From contig NZ_QLKQ01000035.1 in NCBI RefSeq assembly GCF_003349955.1, positions 1 to 64,000 of the forward strand: a stretch of DNA of 64,000 nucleotides, in the 5' to 3' direction. The DNA comes from Azospirillum brasilense (GTDB lineage Bacteria; Pseudomonadota; Alphaproteobacteria; Azospirillales; Azospirillaceae). Both the position numbers and the translations under genes were made by a program. This document shows, one piece after another, positions 8,062 through 16,888 of the stretch; the first letter of the stretch is position 1, and each line of letters begins with the position of its first letter. The notes below the pieces were generated by a model, which worked only from the letters and a program-made list of their open reading frames with translations, had not been told where the DNA came from and did not search any database.

Positions 8062-10685
8062 ACTGCTTTGTCCCCGACCTCGTCCTGGTACCCGGATTCG
8101 GCTGCGACGGCGGCGGCTGGGGCGGCGTGCTGGCGCTGTGGTGCGCCGGAATCGCGCTTGTCGGCTCCACTTTCCAGTCCTGGCGAGCCCGACGCAGCCT
8201 GCGGATCTGGCGGGCGGTGGCCATTCCCCTTCTGACCGCGCTGGCGGGATGGTTCCTCGCCGTCGCCTCGACCGGCCCTTGGCTGAGCCAGGGCACGGAG
8301 CAGGAGGGCCGACACATTGCCGTCGTGGTGGATGCATCGGCCAGCGCGCGGCGCACGCCCGACCAGCTCTCCAACACCTTGCACCGGACGGCGGAGCGGC
8401 TGGGCGAAGCGTCGCGCAACAGCCAGACCCTGGACACCGCCAGTGTTCTGATGGTGGCGGACGGAGCCACGGAAGTCCGCCACCGGCTGCCACTGGCCGG
8501 TCTGGCCGGCGCCCTTCCCGGTCTCGCCGGAGCGGCGGGACCGGCGGATGGGCAAAGCGATTTGGCGGCGGGGATCAGGGCGGCGGTGCGGCAGGTCCAG
8601 GCGGCCGGCGGTGGCGGGGCCGTGCTGCTGGTGTCCGACGGGCTGGAAACGCGCGGGGACGCCGTCGGCGCGGCGCTCGACGCCGGCCGCCTGGGCATTC
8701 CGGTGCATACGATCCCGGCAGCGAGCCCCGCGCCGGGCATCGGGCTGGTGGCGAGCCATCTGCCCCCACGCGTTGCCGCCGGGTCGCCCACACGGCTGCG
8801 GCTGGTCATCGCCAACCCGCCCGGCCGGCCGGCGACCTTCCGCCTGCGCTCCTGGCTCAACGGCGAAGGGCGCAGCGGCGAGAGCGGCGGCCGGGCTGCC
8901 CCCGCCGAGACGCTCGCCAGCGTTCCGCCTGGCGCCACCGGAACCGCCACCCTGCCTCTCGAATTCGCGGGCCGTGGCCTGCAGTTCGTCGATGTGGAGC
9001 TGGCGCCCGCCGACGGTGGCCCGGCGCAACGCCGGCGCCTGTACACGCAGGTCGACGCGCCGGTCCGCATCGCGGCGATCGGGCCGGCGCGCTGGCTTGA
9101 CGGTCTGCCGACGGAAACCTACCGCGTCGAGCGTCTGGCTGATGGCGCGGCCTTCGATCCCGGCGACCTGGACGCGGTGGTGATCGATGGCGTCCCGGCG
9201 GAACGGCTGTCCGCCGGACAGGCGGAACGCATTGCCGCGGCGGTCCGGGACAAGGGGGTCGGCTTTCTTCTGGTGAACGGCCCGCAGCGCGGCCGCGGCG
9301 AGGACCCGACGGTCGTCATGGGCTACGAGGCGACCGCACTCGATCCGCTGCTGCCGGTGACCAGCAAGCCGCGCGAGGAGATGATCGAGCCGCCCGGACG
9401 GCAGGTCGTCATCATGATCGACACGTCGGGCTCCATGTGCGGCACGCGCCTGCAACTCGCCCAGGAACTTGCGGCGCGCATCGTGGACCAGTTGCGCGCC
9501 CGCGACAGCCTGACCATCACCGCCTTCGCCAGCGGTTTCCAGGACATCCTGCCCGGCGCCGTCATGGGGGTGGATGGAAAGAGCCGCGCCCATGCCGCCA
9601 TCGGTTCGCTGGCCTGCGGCGGCGGGACGGATCCGAACGGCGCGCTGCAACGCCTCGCCTCCAAAGACGGGCGGCAATGCGGCCTGTTCTTCATCAGCGA
9701 CGGCGAATTCAACCTGAGCGCCCGGCAACCCGGATGCATGACCACCGTCTTCGCCATCGACCAGACGGTCAGCACGGTCAACCGCGGCATCTTCCAGCTG
9801 GGCGAGGTCCATTTCCTGAATCGGAAGGGTGAAGCCTCCGGCTTGCGCCTCGGCTTCTTCAACCCGGAGAAGCGGAACAAGACCTTCGAGCCCGGACGTT
9901 ACCGGCCCGACCTGCTGATGCCACAGTCCGGCCTGCTGCCCAACCCGCCGGACGAGCTCGACGGCAACGCGGTGTCCTTCCCGCGGGAGCGGGTGGAACT
10001 TGCCGCCACGCGGCCCTACCCCGTCGATCCGGTGCTGGCCTTCCTGGACAGCGGGGCGGGGACGGCGGGGGCCTTCACCACCGACGTGCCGGGACACTGG
10101 GCACGCGGCCCGGGCGCGGGCGCGGTGGAGGCGTGGATGGAGCGGCTGGTCGCGTGGCCGCAGCGCGACCGCTACGTTTTCGATCTGGTCGAGGACGAGG
10201 GGCTCCCGACACTGCTGGTTTCGCTGACCGTTCATGACGGCCGGGTCCCGCTGGTCGAGCACCTGTCCGCGAGCCTGCGTGGGTCCGCGACCGGCGATAT
10301 GCCGTTGCGCAGCGAAAAGGACCCCGCGGCCTGGGGCCAGTTCCGCATCCGCCTGCCCGAGACGGCGCAAGCCGCCTCCGGAATCCTGGTGCTGCGCGAA
10401 ATCGGCCCCGGCGCGCTGGATCGGGAGCAGCGCATTCCCATCCGCCTCGGCACCCGCGATCCGAGCGGACCGGCGGCGGGTTCCGAGCACTGGAGCTTCG
10501 GTCTCAACGCCACCCTGTTGCGAGCGGTTTCCTCGGCCAGCGGGGGAACCTTCGATCCGCCGCCGTCCGTGCTTGGCGGGGCGCCGCCGCAGCCTCCGCT
10601 GGCCGTTCCGCTGTGGCCATGGCTGCTCGCGCTCGCGGCCCTCCTCTATGTGTCCATGATCGCCCTGTGGAGGATCGGCCGGTGA
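8058..10685 (+). CDS. Large membrane protein with two vWA-like cores
   Basis: 875 residues from the ATG at 8058, which overlaps the previous stop by 4 bases. The ends carry hydrophobic segments (about residues 12-75 and 852-870). Two stretches have the D-x-S-x-S metal-site pattern: D92-A-S94-A-S96, followed by LLVSDGLETRGD, and D455-T-S457-G-S459. The first resembles a vWA core with an unusual MIDAS, the second a standard one. The region after residue 600 is unassigned and ends in a membrane anchor. This is the second vWA gene of the operon and probably forms a heteromer with the BatA-like protein, as BatA and BatB do. The double vWA content is inferred from motifs. Confidence 0.82.
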   Translation: MNCFVPDLVLVPGFGCDGGGWGGVLALWCAGIALVGSTFQSWRARRSLRIWRAVAIPLLTALAGWFLAVASTGPWLSQGTEQEGRHIAVVVDASASARRTPDQLSNTLHRTAERLGEASRNSQTLDTASVLMVADGATEVRHRLPLAGLAGALPGLAGAAGPADGQSDLAAGIRAAVRQVQAAGGGGAVLLVSDGLETRGDAVGAALDAGRLGIPVHTIPAASPAPGIGLVASHLPPRVAAGSPTRLRLVIANPPGRPATFRLRSWLNGEGRSGESGGRAAPAETLASVPPGATGTATLPLEFAGRGLQFVDVELAPADGGPAQRRRLYTQVDAPVRIAAIGPARWLDGLPTETYRVERLADGAAFDPGDLDAVVIDGVPAERLSAGQAERIAAAVRDKGVGFLLVNGPQRGRGEDPTVVMGYEATALDPLLPVTSKPREEMIEPPGRQVVIMIDTSGSMCGTRLQLAQELAARIVDQLRARDSLTITAFASGFQDILPGAVMGVDGKSRAHAAIGSLACGGGTDPNGALQRLASKDGRQCGLFFISDGEFNLSARQPGCMTTVFAIDQTVSTVNRGIFQLGEVHFLNRKGEASGLRLGFFNPEKRNKTFEPGRYRPDLLMPQSGLLPNPPDELDGNAVSFPRERVELAATRPYPVDPVLAFLDSGAGTAGAFTTDVPGHWARGPGAGAVEAWMERLVAWPQRDRYVFDLVEDEGLPTLLVSLTVHDGRVPLVEHLSASLRGSATGDMPLRSEKDPAAWGQFRIRLPETAQAASGILVLREIGPGALDREQRIPIRLGTRDPSGPAAGSEHWSFGLNATLLRAVSSASGGTFDPPPSVLGGAPPQPPLAVPLWPWLLALAALLYVSMIALWRIGR

Positions 10686-11566
10686 CGGACGAAGCCCTGC
10701 TCATGAGAAAGCGGCTTGCTCCCTCGGGCACGCCGCAGGGTCCCGATGCCGGCCCCCTCCCCTTCGTCCACGGATTGCCGGGACCGGGAACGCCGCTTCT
10801 GCCGTTGGCAGCCGATCTGCGCGCGAGGGTGCTGGCCGCGCTGGACGTGGCGCTCGGCCTGCCCGCGGCACCGTCGGCGCCCCTGCCCGCTGCGCTCGAC
10901 CAGCTGATGAAGCCGCCCGGCGTCAAGGCAAAACATCTCCAAGCCATTTGGGCACGCCTGATGGGACGGCTTCGCTTCGTGAAAAAGCCGCCGGGTGCGC
11001 CGATGCAACTCCTCGCCGTGCATGCGGCCTTCCGCCAGCGTCCCGCGCAGGCGGCGGGTAAGGGCGTCTACATGCCCGTCGAGAACTGGGCGCTGCTCGC
11101 GAGCCTCGCGTGGGACGACCTTGCGTTCCGCCACGCCGTCGCCAAGCGGGTGCTGGCGTTCCTGAGGGAACGACATCTCATGCATCACGGACCGGGGCCC
11201 GCACCGCGGCTCTCTCCGGAAACCTGCTGGCTTCTCCTTGCCGCCGAGACCGGCCCGGCGCGAAGGCGCTGGTGGATGCTGGGCCCGGCGCGGACGCGGG
11301 CGCGCCGTGCGGAGGTGGTCCACCGTCTGGCGTCCCTTATGGCGCTCAGCGCCAGCGGGTGGGCGGGATTCTGGGATCAATGGGTGCTCCTGCATCTGCT
11401 CGGCAACGTCCCGGACCTGCCCGGCCGGCTAAAGCCGGAGCTATCCCAAGCCCTCGCCTCACTGCCGCTGGCCGTGGGCGGCCAGGGCGCCAACCCGCTG
11501 GCGCATCCCGATTGGACACAGCAGTGTCCGGATTGGCTGCCCCTCGCTTCTTCCCCACCCACTTGA
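10682..11566 (+). CDS. Hypothetical protein between the two MoxR modules
   Basis: 294 residues from a GTG that overlaps the previous stop (GTGA). Rich in Ala, Leu, Pro, Arg and Trp, mostly predicted helical, with no signal peptide and no clear membrane segment. No family is recognised. It sits just before the second MoxR gene, the place where partner or adaptor proteins of MoxR systems are often found, so a cytoplasmic adaptor is a plausible but unproven role. Confidence 0.78.
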   Translation: MTDEALLMRKRLAPSGTPQGPDAGPLPFVHGLPGPGTPLLPLAADLRARVLAALDVALGLPAAPSAPLPAALDQLMKPPGVKAKHLQAIWARLMGRLRFVKKPPGAPMQLLAVHAAFRQRPAQAAGKGVYMPVENWALLASLAWDDLAFRHAVAKRVLAFLRERHLMHHGPGPAPRLSPETCWLLLAAETGPARRRWWMLGPARTRARRAEVVHRLASLMALSASGWAGFWDQWVLLHLLGNVPDLPGRLKPELSQALASLPLAVGGQGANPLAHPDWTQQCPDWLPLASSPPT

Positions 11567-11582
11567 CCCATCGGCGGCCGAC

Positions 11583-12608
11583 ATGCTCGAACCCAACGCG
11601 ATCAGCGCCATCATCAAGGCCCATGAAGGCACGTTGAAAAGCCTCCTGCATGTTGAGGCGATGCTCAATGCGCGCTTCATCGGGATGGACACCCACATCC
11701 GCGCGCTCATCCTGGCGGTCGCCTGCGGGGAGCCCCTGCTGTTGGTCGGGCCGCCCGGAACGGCCAAATCGCGCCTCATCCGCGCCTTTTGCGGCACCAT
11801 CGGCATCTTCGACGAAGACGACCCGGCAAAGCGCAGCGACGGCTATTTCGAATATCTGCTGACCCCCTTCACGGAACCGGGCGAGCTGTTCGGGCACTAC
11901 GATATCGCGGCGCTGCACGACGGGAAGGGCATGATCCGCTTGGAGCAGGGGATGATGCAGAACGCCAAGGTCGTCTTCCTGGACGAGGTGTTCAACGCGT
12001 CGAGCGCGATCCTCAACTCCATCCTTTCGTTCATGAACGAACGGTTGTTCCACGATCGGGGCGAAATCCGCCGGGCGCGGATGCGCTGCATGTTCGCGGC
12101 GACCAACGATGTGCCGCGCGGCGGCGAGCTGCGGGCGGTGTACGACCGCTTCGTGCTTCGGAGTTGGGTGGAGAACGTCAAGGATACGCCGGACGACATC
12201 GGCGGCCTGATCCAGCGTGGCTGGCAGGAAACCTACGGCACGCACCGGCACGAAAACCTTGTCCAGCTGCTCGACAACGTCGAGAAGCTCCGCGCCGACA
12301 TCAGCCGCGCCACCAAACCAGGAGATGGGAAGCCCCCCGCGAACAAGGCGCTGTTCGGAAACCTCGCCCATCTCGTGCGGACGGCGCGGCAGTACAACGC
12401 CAGCGCCGTCTCGAACCGGCGTCTGGTCAAGCTCAGCTACATCATGACGGTCCACCGCATGCTCCGCGCCGTCCAGGAAGGCCAGACCGCGGGCAAGGCC
12501 CCGTCCATCGGCCGTCCGGAGCTGGCGCTGTTCTGGACGTATTTCCTGGACGGCATCGATCCCATGGTGGTGCAGAAGCTCGAAAAACTGCCGTTTCCGA
12601 TGGAGTGA
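11583..12608 (+). CDS. MoxR/RavA-like AAA+ ATPase (second copy)
   Basis: A 341-residue MoxR-type ATPase of a different branch from the first copy. Walker A is GPPGTAKS (residues 56-63), with alanine in place of the usual glycine before lysine, as in RavA-type proteins. Walker B is VVFLDE (130-135), followed by VFNASSAILNSIL. The segment PGELFGHYDIAAL resembles the RavA loop. It starts 16 bases after the previous gene. RavA-type ATPases normally work with a vWA protein (ViaA), so the 567-residue protein encoded next may hold the partner position. Confidence 0.92.
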   Translation: MLEPNAISAIIKAHEGTLKSLLHVEAMLNARFIGMDTHIRALILAVACGEPLLLVGPPGTAKSRLIRAFCGTIGIFDEDDPAKRSDGYFEYLLTPFTEPGELFGHYDIAALHDGKGMIRLEQGMMQNAKVVFLDEVFNASSAILNSILSFMNERLFHDRGEIRRARMRCMFAATNDVPRGGELRAVYDRFVLRSWVENVKDTPDDIGGLIQRGWQETYGTHRHENLVQLLDNVEKLRADISRATKPGDGKPPANKALFGNLAHLVRTARQYNASAVSNRRLVKLSYIMTVHRMLRAVQEGQTAGKAPSIGRPELALFWTYFLDGIDPMVVQKLEKLPFPME

Positions 12609-12613
12609 CAGCG

Positions 12614-14317
12614 GTGCAGGTGACCGTCTTCGCCCCCCGGATCTGGCAGCCGGCCCTGAACGCCGCATCGGCGGATCTGCCACCCCAGGCGGCAGCCCTC
12701 ATGCGCGCCGTGGTCCGCCACCTCCATGACCGTCATGTGGGAATTGCGCCGCGCCCGGCCGCCCGGCTGGCGCAGACCTTGTTGCGCGACGGGCGCCCTG
12801 CCTCTCGGCCGCTCAGCGCGCACCGGAACGGCCTTGCCGATTGGACCGCGGCCGTGGAGCGGCTCATCGGCGGGCTCCTTCCCGACACGGAGCGCGACGG
12901 CGCCTGGACATCATCGGCGCCGGGGGTGATCCTTCCGGCGTCCGTCCCCTTCGCGCTGCTCGACCGTGTCGCCCTGCCGCTGGTGGCGGCGGCACAGGAC
13001 CGGATGGGGCGATGCTGCCTGTTCGGCGGCGACGGGCACGAGTCCCCGCGGAACGGCGCGCAGCTTCTCACCGAATACGAAACCGAACAGGAAGGCACGC
13101 TCGCCGACCTGTGCACCGGCCTCGGGTCCAATCCGCCGCCCCTGTTCTGGAATCATCGCGGCACCGATCTGGCGGCGCTGTCGCGCCGGCTGGGAACGGG
13201 GGCCACTGCCGAGCCCCTGCCCGACGCGGACGCGGAAACCGTGGCGCTGCTGCTGCGGCTCGATCCGGCGCTCGGCCCAATGGTCCGTCCACCAGCGCAC
13301 AGCCGGCGCCCGCAGCGCGCCGCTCTGCAAACCAGCGGCGTGCGCCCGCGCGAAGGTGGCGTGGCCGGCATCCGCACGACGCGGACCATGGACGACATCA
13401 ATGACATGGTGACCAGCGAATTCACCAACCATCCACTGATCCTGCTCGACCGTCTGGTGAACAGCGGATTCATGGTGCGGCATCGCCCGCCGCGACGGCA
13501 GAACCGCCGCGACGTCCTGCTGGTCGGGGCGATGCCGTCGGGCAGCCGCGACAGCGCGGGGCGGTTGGCGAAGGTGAGCTGGATCGACACCATGGCCCGC
13601 ATCGCCCCGCTGTTGCAGGACGCTGGATTGCCGCGCAGCGATTTCGCCTGGCTGGATGGGGACCGGCTGGGCGGTCTGGCCTGCGGGTTCGCCGGGCTGC
13701 CGCCGGGGCTGCCGCTTCCCGGTGGCGGGGTGAGCCTGACACCCGCGGAGCGTGTTCGGTTCACGTGGGCGCTCGACTGGCTTCCGGGGTTGCTGGACCG
13801 GCGCCGCGGCTATCCGCCCGGCCTGGAGCCGCCCGGCACCAGCCACGCGTCCGACGGCGTGACGGCGGGCAGCCGCTGGGCGGCGGGCGCGCTGGCGCAC
13901 GCGCTGAACCGGAACGCGCCGGGTCCGGACGGCAACGGGCGCCCGCTGACACCCAGCGACTACGGTTTCGTCCACGTGATCGTCATGCTGCGGCGCCCGG
14001 CTTCGGGACTGGATGATGGCGAAGCCCGGTCCGCCGTTTTTGCCGCCACTCAGGCGTTGCGGCTGGAGAGCGGCAGGCGGCAGGCGGCAAGCGTCCTGTG
14101 GGTTCCCGAACGGATCGGCGACCGCGATAGCTGGATGATGTCCTTTGCGGAAGGGCCGCTCCGGCGCGTGGCGGAGATCCTTGTTTCCCCATCCGATGCC
14201 GCGCGGGGCGAACAGGCGCCGTCCGATCAATTGGACGCCGCCGACCCGAACCAAATCGCCGGCGGTCTGGTCGGCCTGTGGCTCACTCATCTTCAGGAGG
14301 CCATCCTTGGTGGCTGA
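12614..14317 (+). CDS. Hypothetical protein downstream of the RavA-like ATPase
   Basis: 567 residues from the GTG at 12614, 5 bases after the previous stop. It is soluble by appearance, without signal peptide or membrane segment. A strand-like stretch followed by MPSGS (around residue 300) lies where a vWA metal site might be, but the D-x-S-x-S pattern is absent. No family is recognised. By position it may be the effector or vWA-like partner of the second MoxR protein. In the known MoxR-vWA-propeller systems such genes often encode dedicated, poorly conserved domains. Confidence 0.8.
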   Translation: MQVTVFAPRIWQPALNAASADLPPQAAALMRAVVRHLHDRHVGIAPRPAARLAQTLLRDGRPASRPLSAHRNGLADWTAAVERLIGGLLPDTERDGAWTSSAPGVILPASVPFALLDRVALPLVAAAQDRMGRCCLFGGDGHESPRNGAQLLTEYETEQEGTLADLCTGLGSNPPPLFWNHRGTDLAALSRRLGTGATAEPLPDADAETVALLLRLDPALGPMVRPPAHSRRPQRAALQTSGVRPREGGVAGIRTTRTMDDINDMVTSEFTNHPLILLDRLVNSGFMVRHRPPRRQNRRDVLLVGAMPSGSRDSAGRLAKVSWIDTMARIAPLLQDAGLPRSDFAWLDGDRLGGLACGFAGLPPGLPLPGGGVSLTPAERVRFTWALDWLPGLLDRRRGYPPGLEPPGTSHASDGVTAGSRWAAGALAHALNRNAPGPDGNGRPLTPSDYGFVHVIVMLRRPASGLDDGEARSAVFAATQALRLESGRRQAASVLWVPERIGDRDSWMMSFAEGPLRRVAEILVSPSDAARGEQAPSDQLDAADPNQIAGGLVGLWLTHLQEAILGG

Positions 14318-16424
14318 ACGCTGTTTCCTCATGCCCTCGCTGACCGCTACGGAGGCGTTGCAGGTTCTGGGGCCTCTCGCCCTACGGGCGGAAGCGGCGC
14401 GCACCGCCCGCCTGCGCATCCGCTTCGACGGGGACGGCTACGCCCGCATCGTGATCCCCGATCCTTTCGTGCAGACCGGCACACCGGCACGGCGAAAGCA
14501 GCGCGAGGAACTGTTCGAGGCACTGCGCGGCGCGGTCGCGGCTGTCCTGGCCGGCCAGGCCGACGATGAGGAGGCGCACCTCGATCCCGACGGAGATGGG
14601 CTCGTGGACGCCTTCGAAGCGGCCCCCCGGCTGCTCTTGGAGAGCGGCTGGCGCCGTGGCGGCGATCCTGCGGAGGTGATACCGGGCGAGGCTCTCATCC
14701 TCGTGCCGGCCACGGACGAGGAAACCGCCTGGGGCGTGTTCGACCGGTTGAATGCCCATGCCACCGCCGTGCGCATCACCGCGGCCCAGCCGGCGGATGG
14801 CCGGGAAGGCGGGCTTTTTCTGTTTCATGTGCGCGACGATGAGGCGCGCGTCTCCTCCTTCCAGGGACTGCGGGCCAGCGGCTATCTGGCCGCCACGCCG
14901 GTGCTGGAGGGGTTTTCCACCGACGGGCGCGTCGTCTTCCTGCCTCCGGACAACCCGCCGGACGCCAAGGCTCTCAAACCTTTCCTGCAGGTGTGCACAG
15001 CCCTTGCCGACCTAGGCGCGGGTGGCGAACGCGGCCCGGTCTTGGCGCTGACCGTCACCGAGGACGGTGACGGGCGCCGTTTCGATCTCTATCCGCTCAA
15101 CCGCTTGCGCTACCGGGACAAGACCGCGCTGTGGCCGGGGGCCGGAACCGCGGACGGCAAGCGCGACATCGTGCGTGTGCACGACCTCGCGGCGTCCGAA
15201 GGAATGGTCGACGCCCTCGCCGAACGAATTCGGAATGCCGAGCCGTTAGTCGGTTATGAACTGGAACTGCGCGACGATTATCCGGGTCCGGGGGCGGAAA
15301 CCGACCTGCTGCGGGTTCAAGAGAAGATCGCCTATTTCACGGAACTGGCCGCCTACCTGTCGGGGCTGGCCCGCCCGCAGCCCGTGCTGATGCGCTTCGC
15401 CGACCGTGATCTGCCGGCCTTGGCGGACGCCCTGCGCCGCTTTCCCCTGAAGGACCTCGACGACGGGCGCATCCGCTACGCGTTTCAGGCGACGGGTGCG
15501 GACGACGGGGTCCATTACCTGCTCGCCGCGCCGGACGAGACGGCGCCCACGTCCCCCTTGCCCGAACCCTTCTGGCGCGACCGGTTGGAAGCCGGGCCGA
15601 TGCTGTTCCGCGTCGATCCGTTTTTCGCCCGCTTCTACGACAGCGCCCGTCCCCGCAGCCTCGTCTTCGTGCCGGAACGGGCCGCGCTGTTCCCCCCGTT
15701 GCACAGTTGGGATCAGGCGGACATTGATTCCTATTTGCGAAACACCCTATCCGGCTGGTTCCACGGCGAGCGCGGCGCCCAGGCCATTCCCGCCGATCCC
15801 ATCTACCTCTTTCGTCACGACTCCCAAGGAGCGGTGGTGGTCGAGGTTCTCGACATCGCCGCCTTCGTGCCGGTCCGCCAGCGCATCGGCTGGCTGAACC
15901 GCAACCTGGAACTCCGCCACCGACTGGACGTCGAGAGCTTCATCACGGACCTCGCCGACCGGGCCGGACGGGCCGCCCTCGCCGACCGGGTCACCGCGGA
16001 CGAGGAGCACGCTCTCGGCGCGTTCGAAGCCGCGGCCCGGCGCGCCGAACGCCACATCGGCGGCCAGCTTGAAGAACTGCTCAACCTGCTGGCGGAGGAG
16101 GCGGGAGAAACCGCGTCGCGCGCGCTGGCCGCTGCGGAAACGCTCGACCGCCTTCACCAGGACCTGGAGGTCATCGACGCCGCCGTGGCCGACCTGAAGC
16201 AACGCATGCACACGGTGGAGGCCGCCAGGACCACCCTTTTCAACGACCGGAAGAGCTTCGTCGAGGAGCGCGAGCGGTTGCAGCAGAGCGTGGTGGACGT
16301 GATCGAAAGCTCCGACGCGACGCTCGCGACACTGGAGAATTCCGTGAACGAGCGCATCGCCCGGCTCAAGGGAACCTACCGGCGGCTTTGCGCCACCCTT
16401 GACGAAATTCGGAGCGGCCAATGA
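14310..16424 (+). CDS. Hypothetical protein with EF-hand-like loop and C-terminal coiled coil
   Basis: 704 residues from a GTG at 14310, 9 bases after a strong CAGGAGG ribosome binding site and overlapping the previous gene by 8 bases. Residues 92-103 read DPDGDGLVDAFE, a match to the 12-residue EF-hand calcium loop (D1, D3, D5, G6, V8, E12). The middle is unassigned. From about residue 570 to the end it is a long, charged, heptad-like coiled coil. No signal peptide. No family is recognised. Calcium binding and oligomerisation are inferences from motif and coiled coil. Confidence 0.8.
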   Translation: MAERCFLMPSLTATEALQVLGPLALRAEAARTARLRIRFDGDGYARIVIPDPFVQTGTPARRKQREELFEALRGAVAAVLAGQADDEEAHLDPDGDGLVDAFEAAPRLLLESGWRRGGDPAEVIPGEALILVPATDEETAWGVFDRLNAHATAVRITAAQPADGREGGLFLFHVRDDEARVSSFQGLRASGYLAATPVLEGFSTDGRVVFLPPDNPPDAKALKPFLQVCTALADLGAGGERGPVLALTVTEDGDGRRFDLYPLNRLRYRDKTALWPGAGTADGKRDIVRVHDLAASEGMVDALAERIRNAEPLVGYELELRDDYPGPGAETDLLRVQEKIAYFTELAAYLSGLARPQPVLMRFADRDLPALADALRRFPLKDLDDGRIRYAFQATGADDGVHYLLAAPDETAPTSPLPEPFWRDRLEAGPMLFRVDPFFARFYDSARPRSLVFVPERAALFPPLHSWDQADIDSYLRNTLSGWFHGERGAQAIPADPIYLFRHDSQGAVVVEVLDIAAFVPVRQRIGWLNRNLELRHRLDVESFITDLADRAGRAALADRVTADEEHALGAFEAAARRAERHIGGQLEELLNLLAEEAGETASRALAAAETLDRLHQDLEVIDAAVADLKQRMHTVEAARTTLFNDRKSFVEERERLQQSVVDVIESSDATLATLENSVNERIARLKGTYRRLCATLDEIRSGQ

Positions 16425-16888
16425 CAGACATGCAACGGCTTGGCTTTCGCGCCGCCACGGCCCGCCATGACGAGGTGATGCGGAGCGCCGGCCACCAACT
16501 GTCCGACAACGCAAACCGCGCCCGCACCCAACGGACGGAGGGCGTGGAAATGAGCGACGCCCTGATTGCCGATTTCAGCCAGTGGTCCGATGCAATCCGC
16601 ACCATTCGTCAGCGTCTGGTGAAGGCGCACGAGAGGCTGGAGGCGGAGCGCGTCGCCGTGCACCATGTTGCCCGGCGCATTCGATGGTCGTGGCCGATGA
16701 TCCAGTTGCGGTTCGTCATCGCCGTGCTTTGGATCCGAGTGCACATCGTGACGATCCTCGTGACAGCCCTGCTGTTGGGAATCGGCATGGCGGCAACCGT
16801 CTATCGCCAGGACATCGGCAATGCCTTCCACACCGCTCAGACGTACGCGGGTGAACTCTTCGGCGGCAAGGCCAAGGGGACGCCATGA
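16421..16888 (+). CDS. Small membrane protein, single C-terminal helix
   Basis: 155 residues overlapping the previous stop by 4 bases. The first 90 residues are polar and helix-prone, possibly a coiled coil matching the preceding protein. Residues about 100-133 form one long hydrophobic segment, followed by a short tail. It is likely an inner-membrane protein with a cytoplasmic N-terminal helix. No family recognised. Confidence 0.75.
   Translation: MTDMQRLGFRAATARHDEVMRSAGHQLSDNANRARTQRTEGVEMSDALIADFSQWSDAIRTIRQRLVKAHERLEAERVAVHHVARRIRWSWPMIQLRFVIAVLWIRVHIVTILVTALLLGIGMAATVYRQDIGNAFHTAQTYAGELFGGKAKGTP

Noticed and set aside
8031..10490. 819-codon open frame on the minus strand inside the double-vWA gene
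   Set aside because: It is antisense to a gene with clear motifs, has no ribosome binding site, and long antisense frames are expected in GC-rich DNA.
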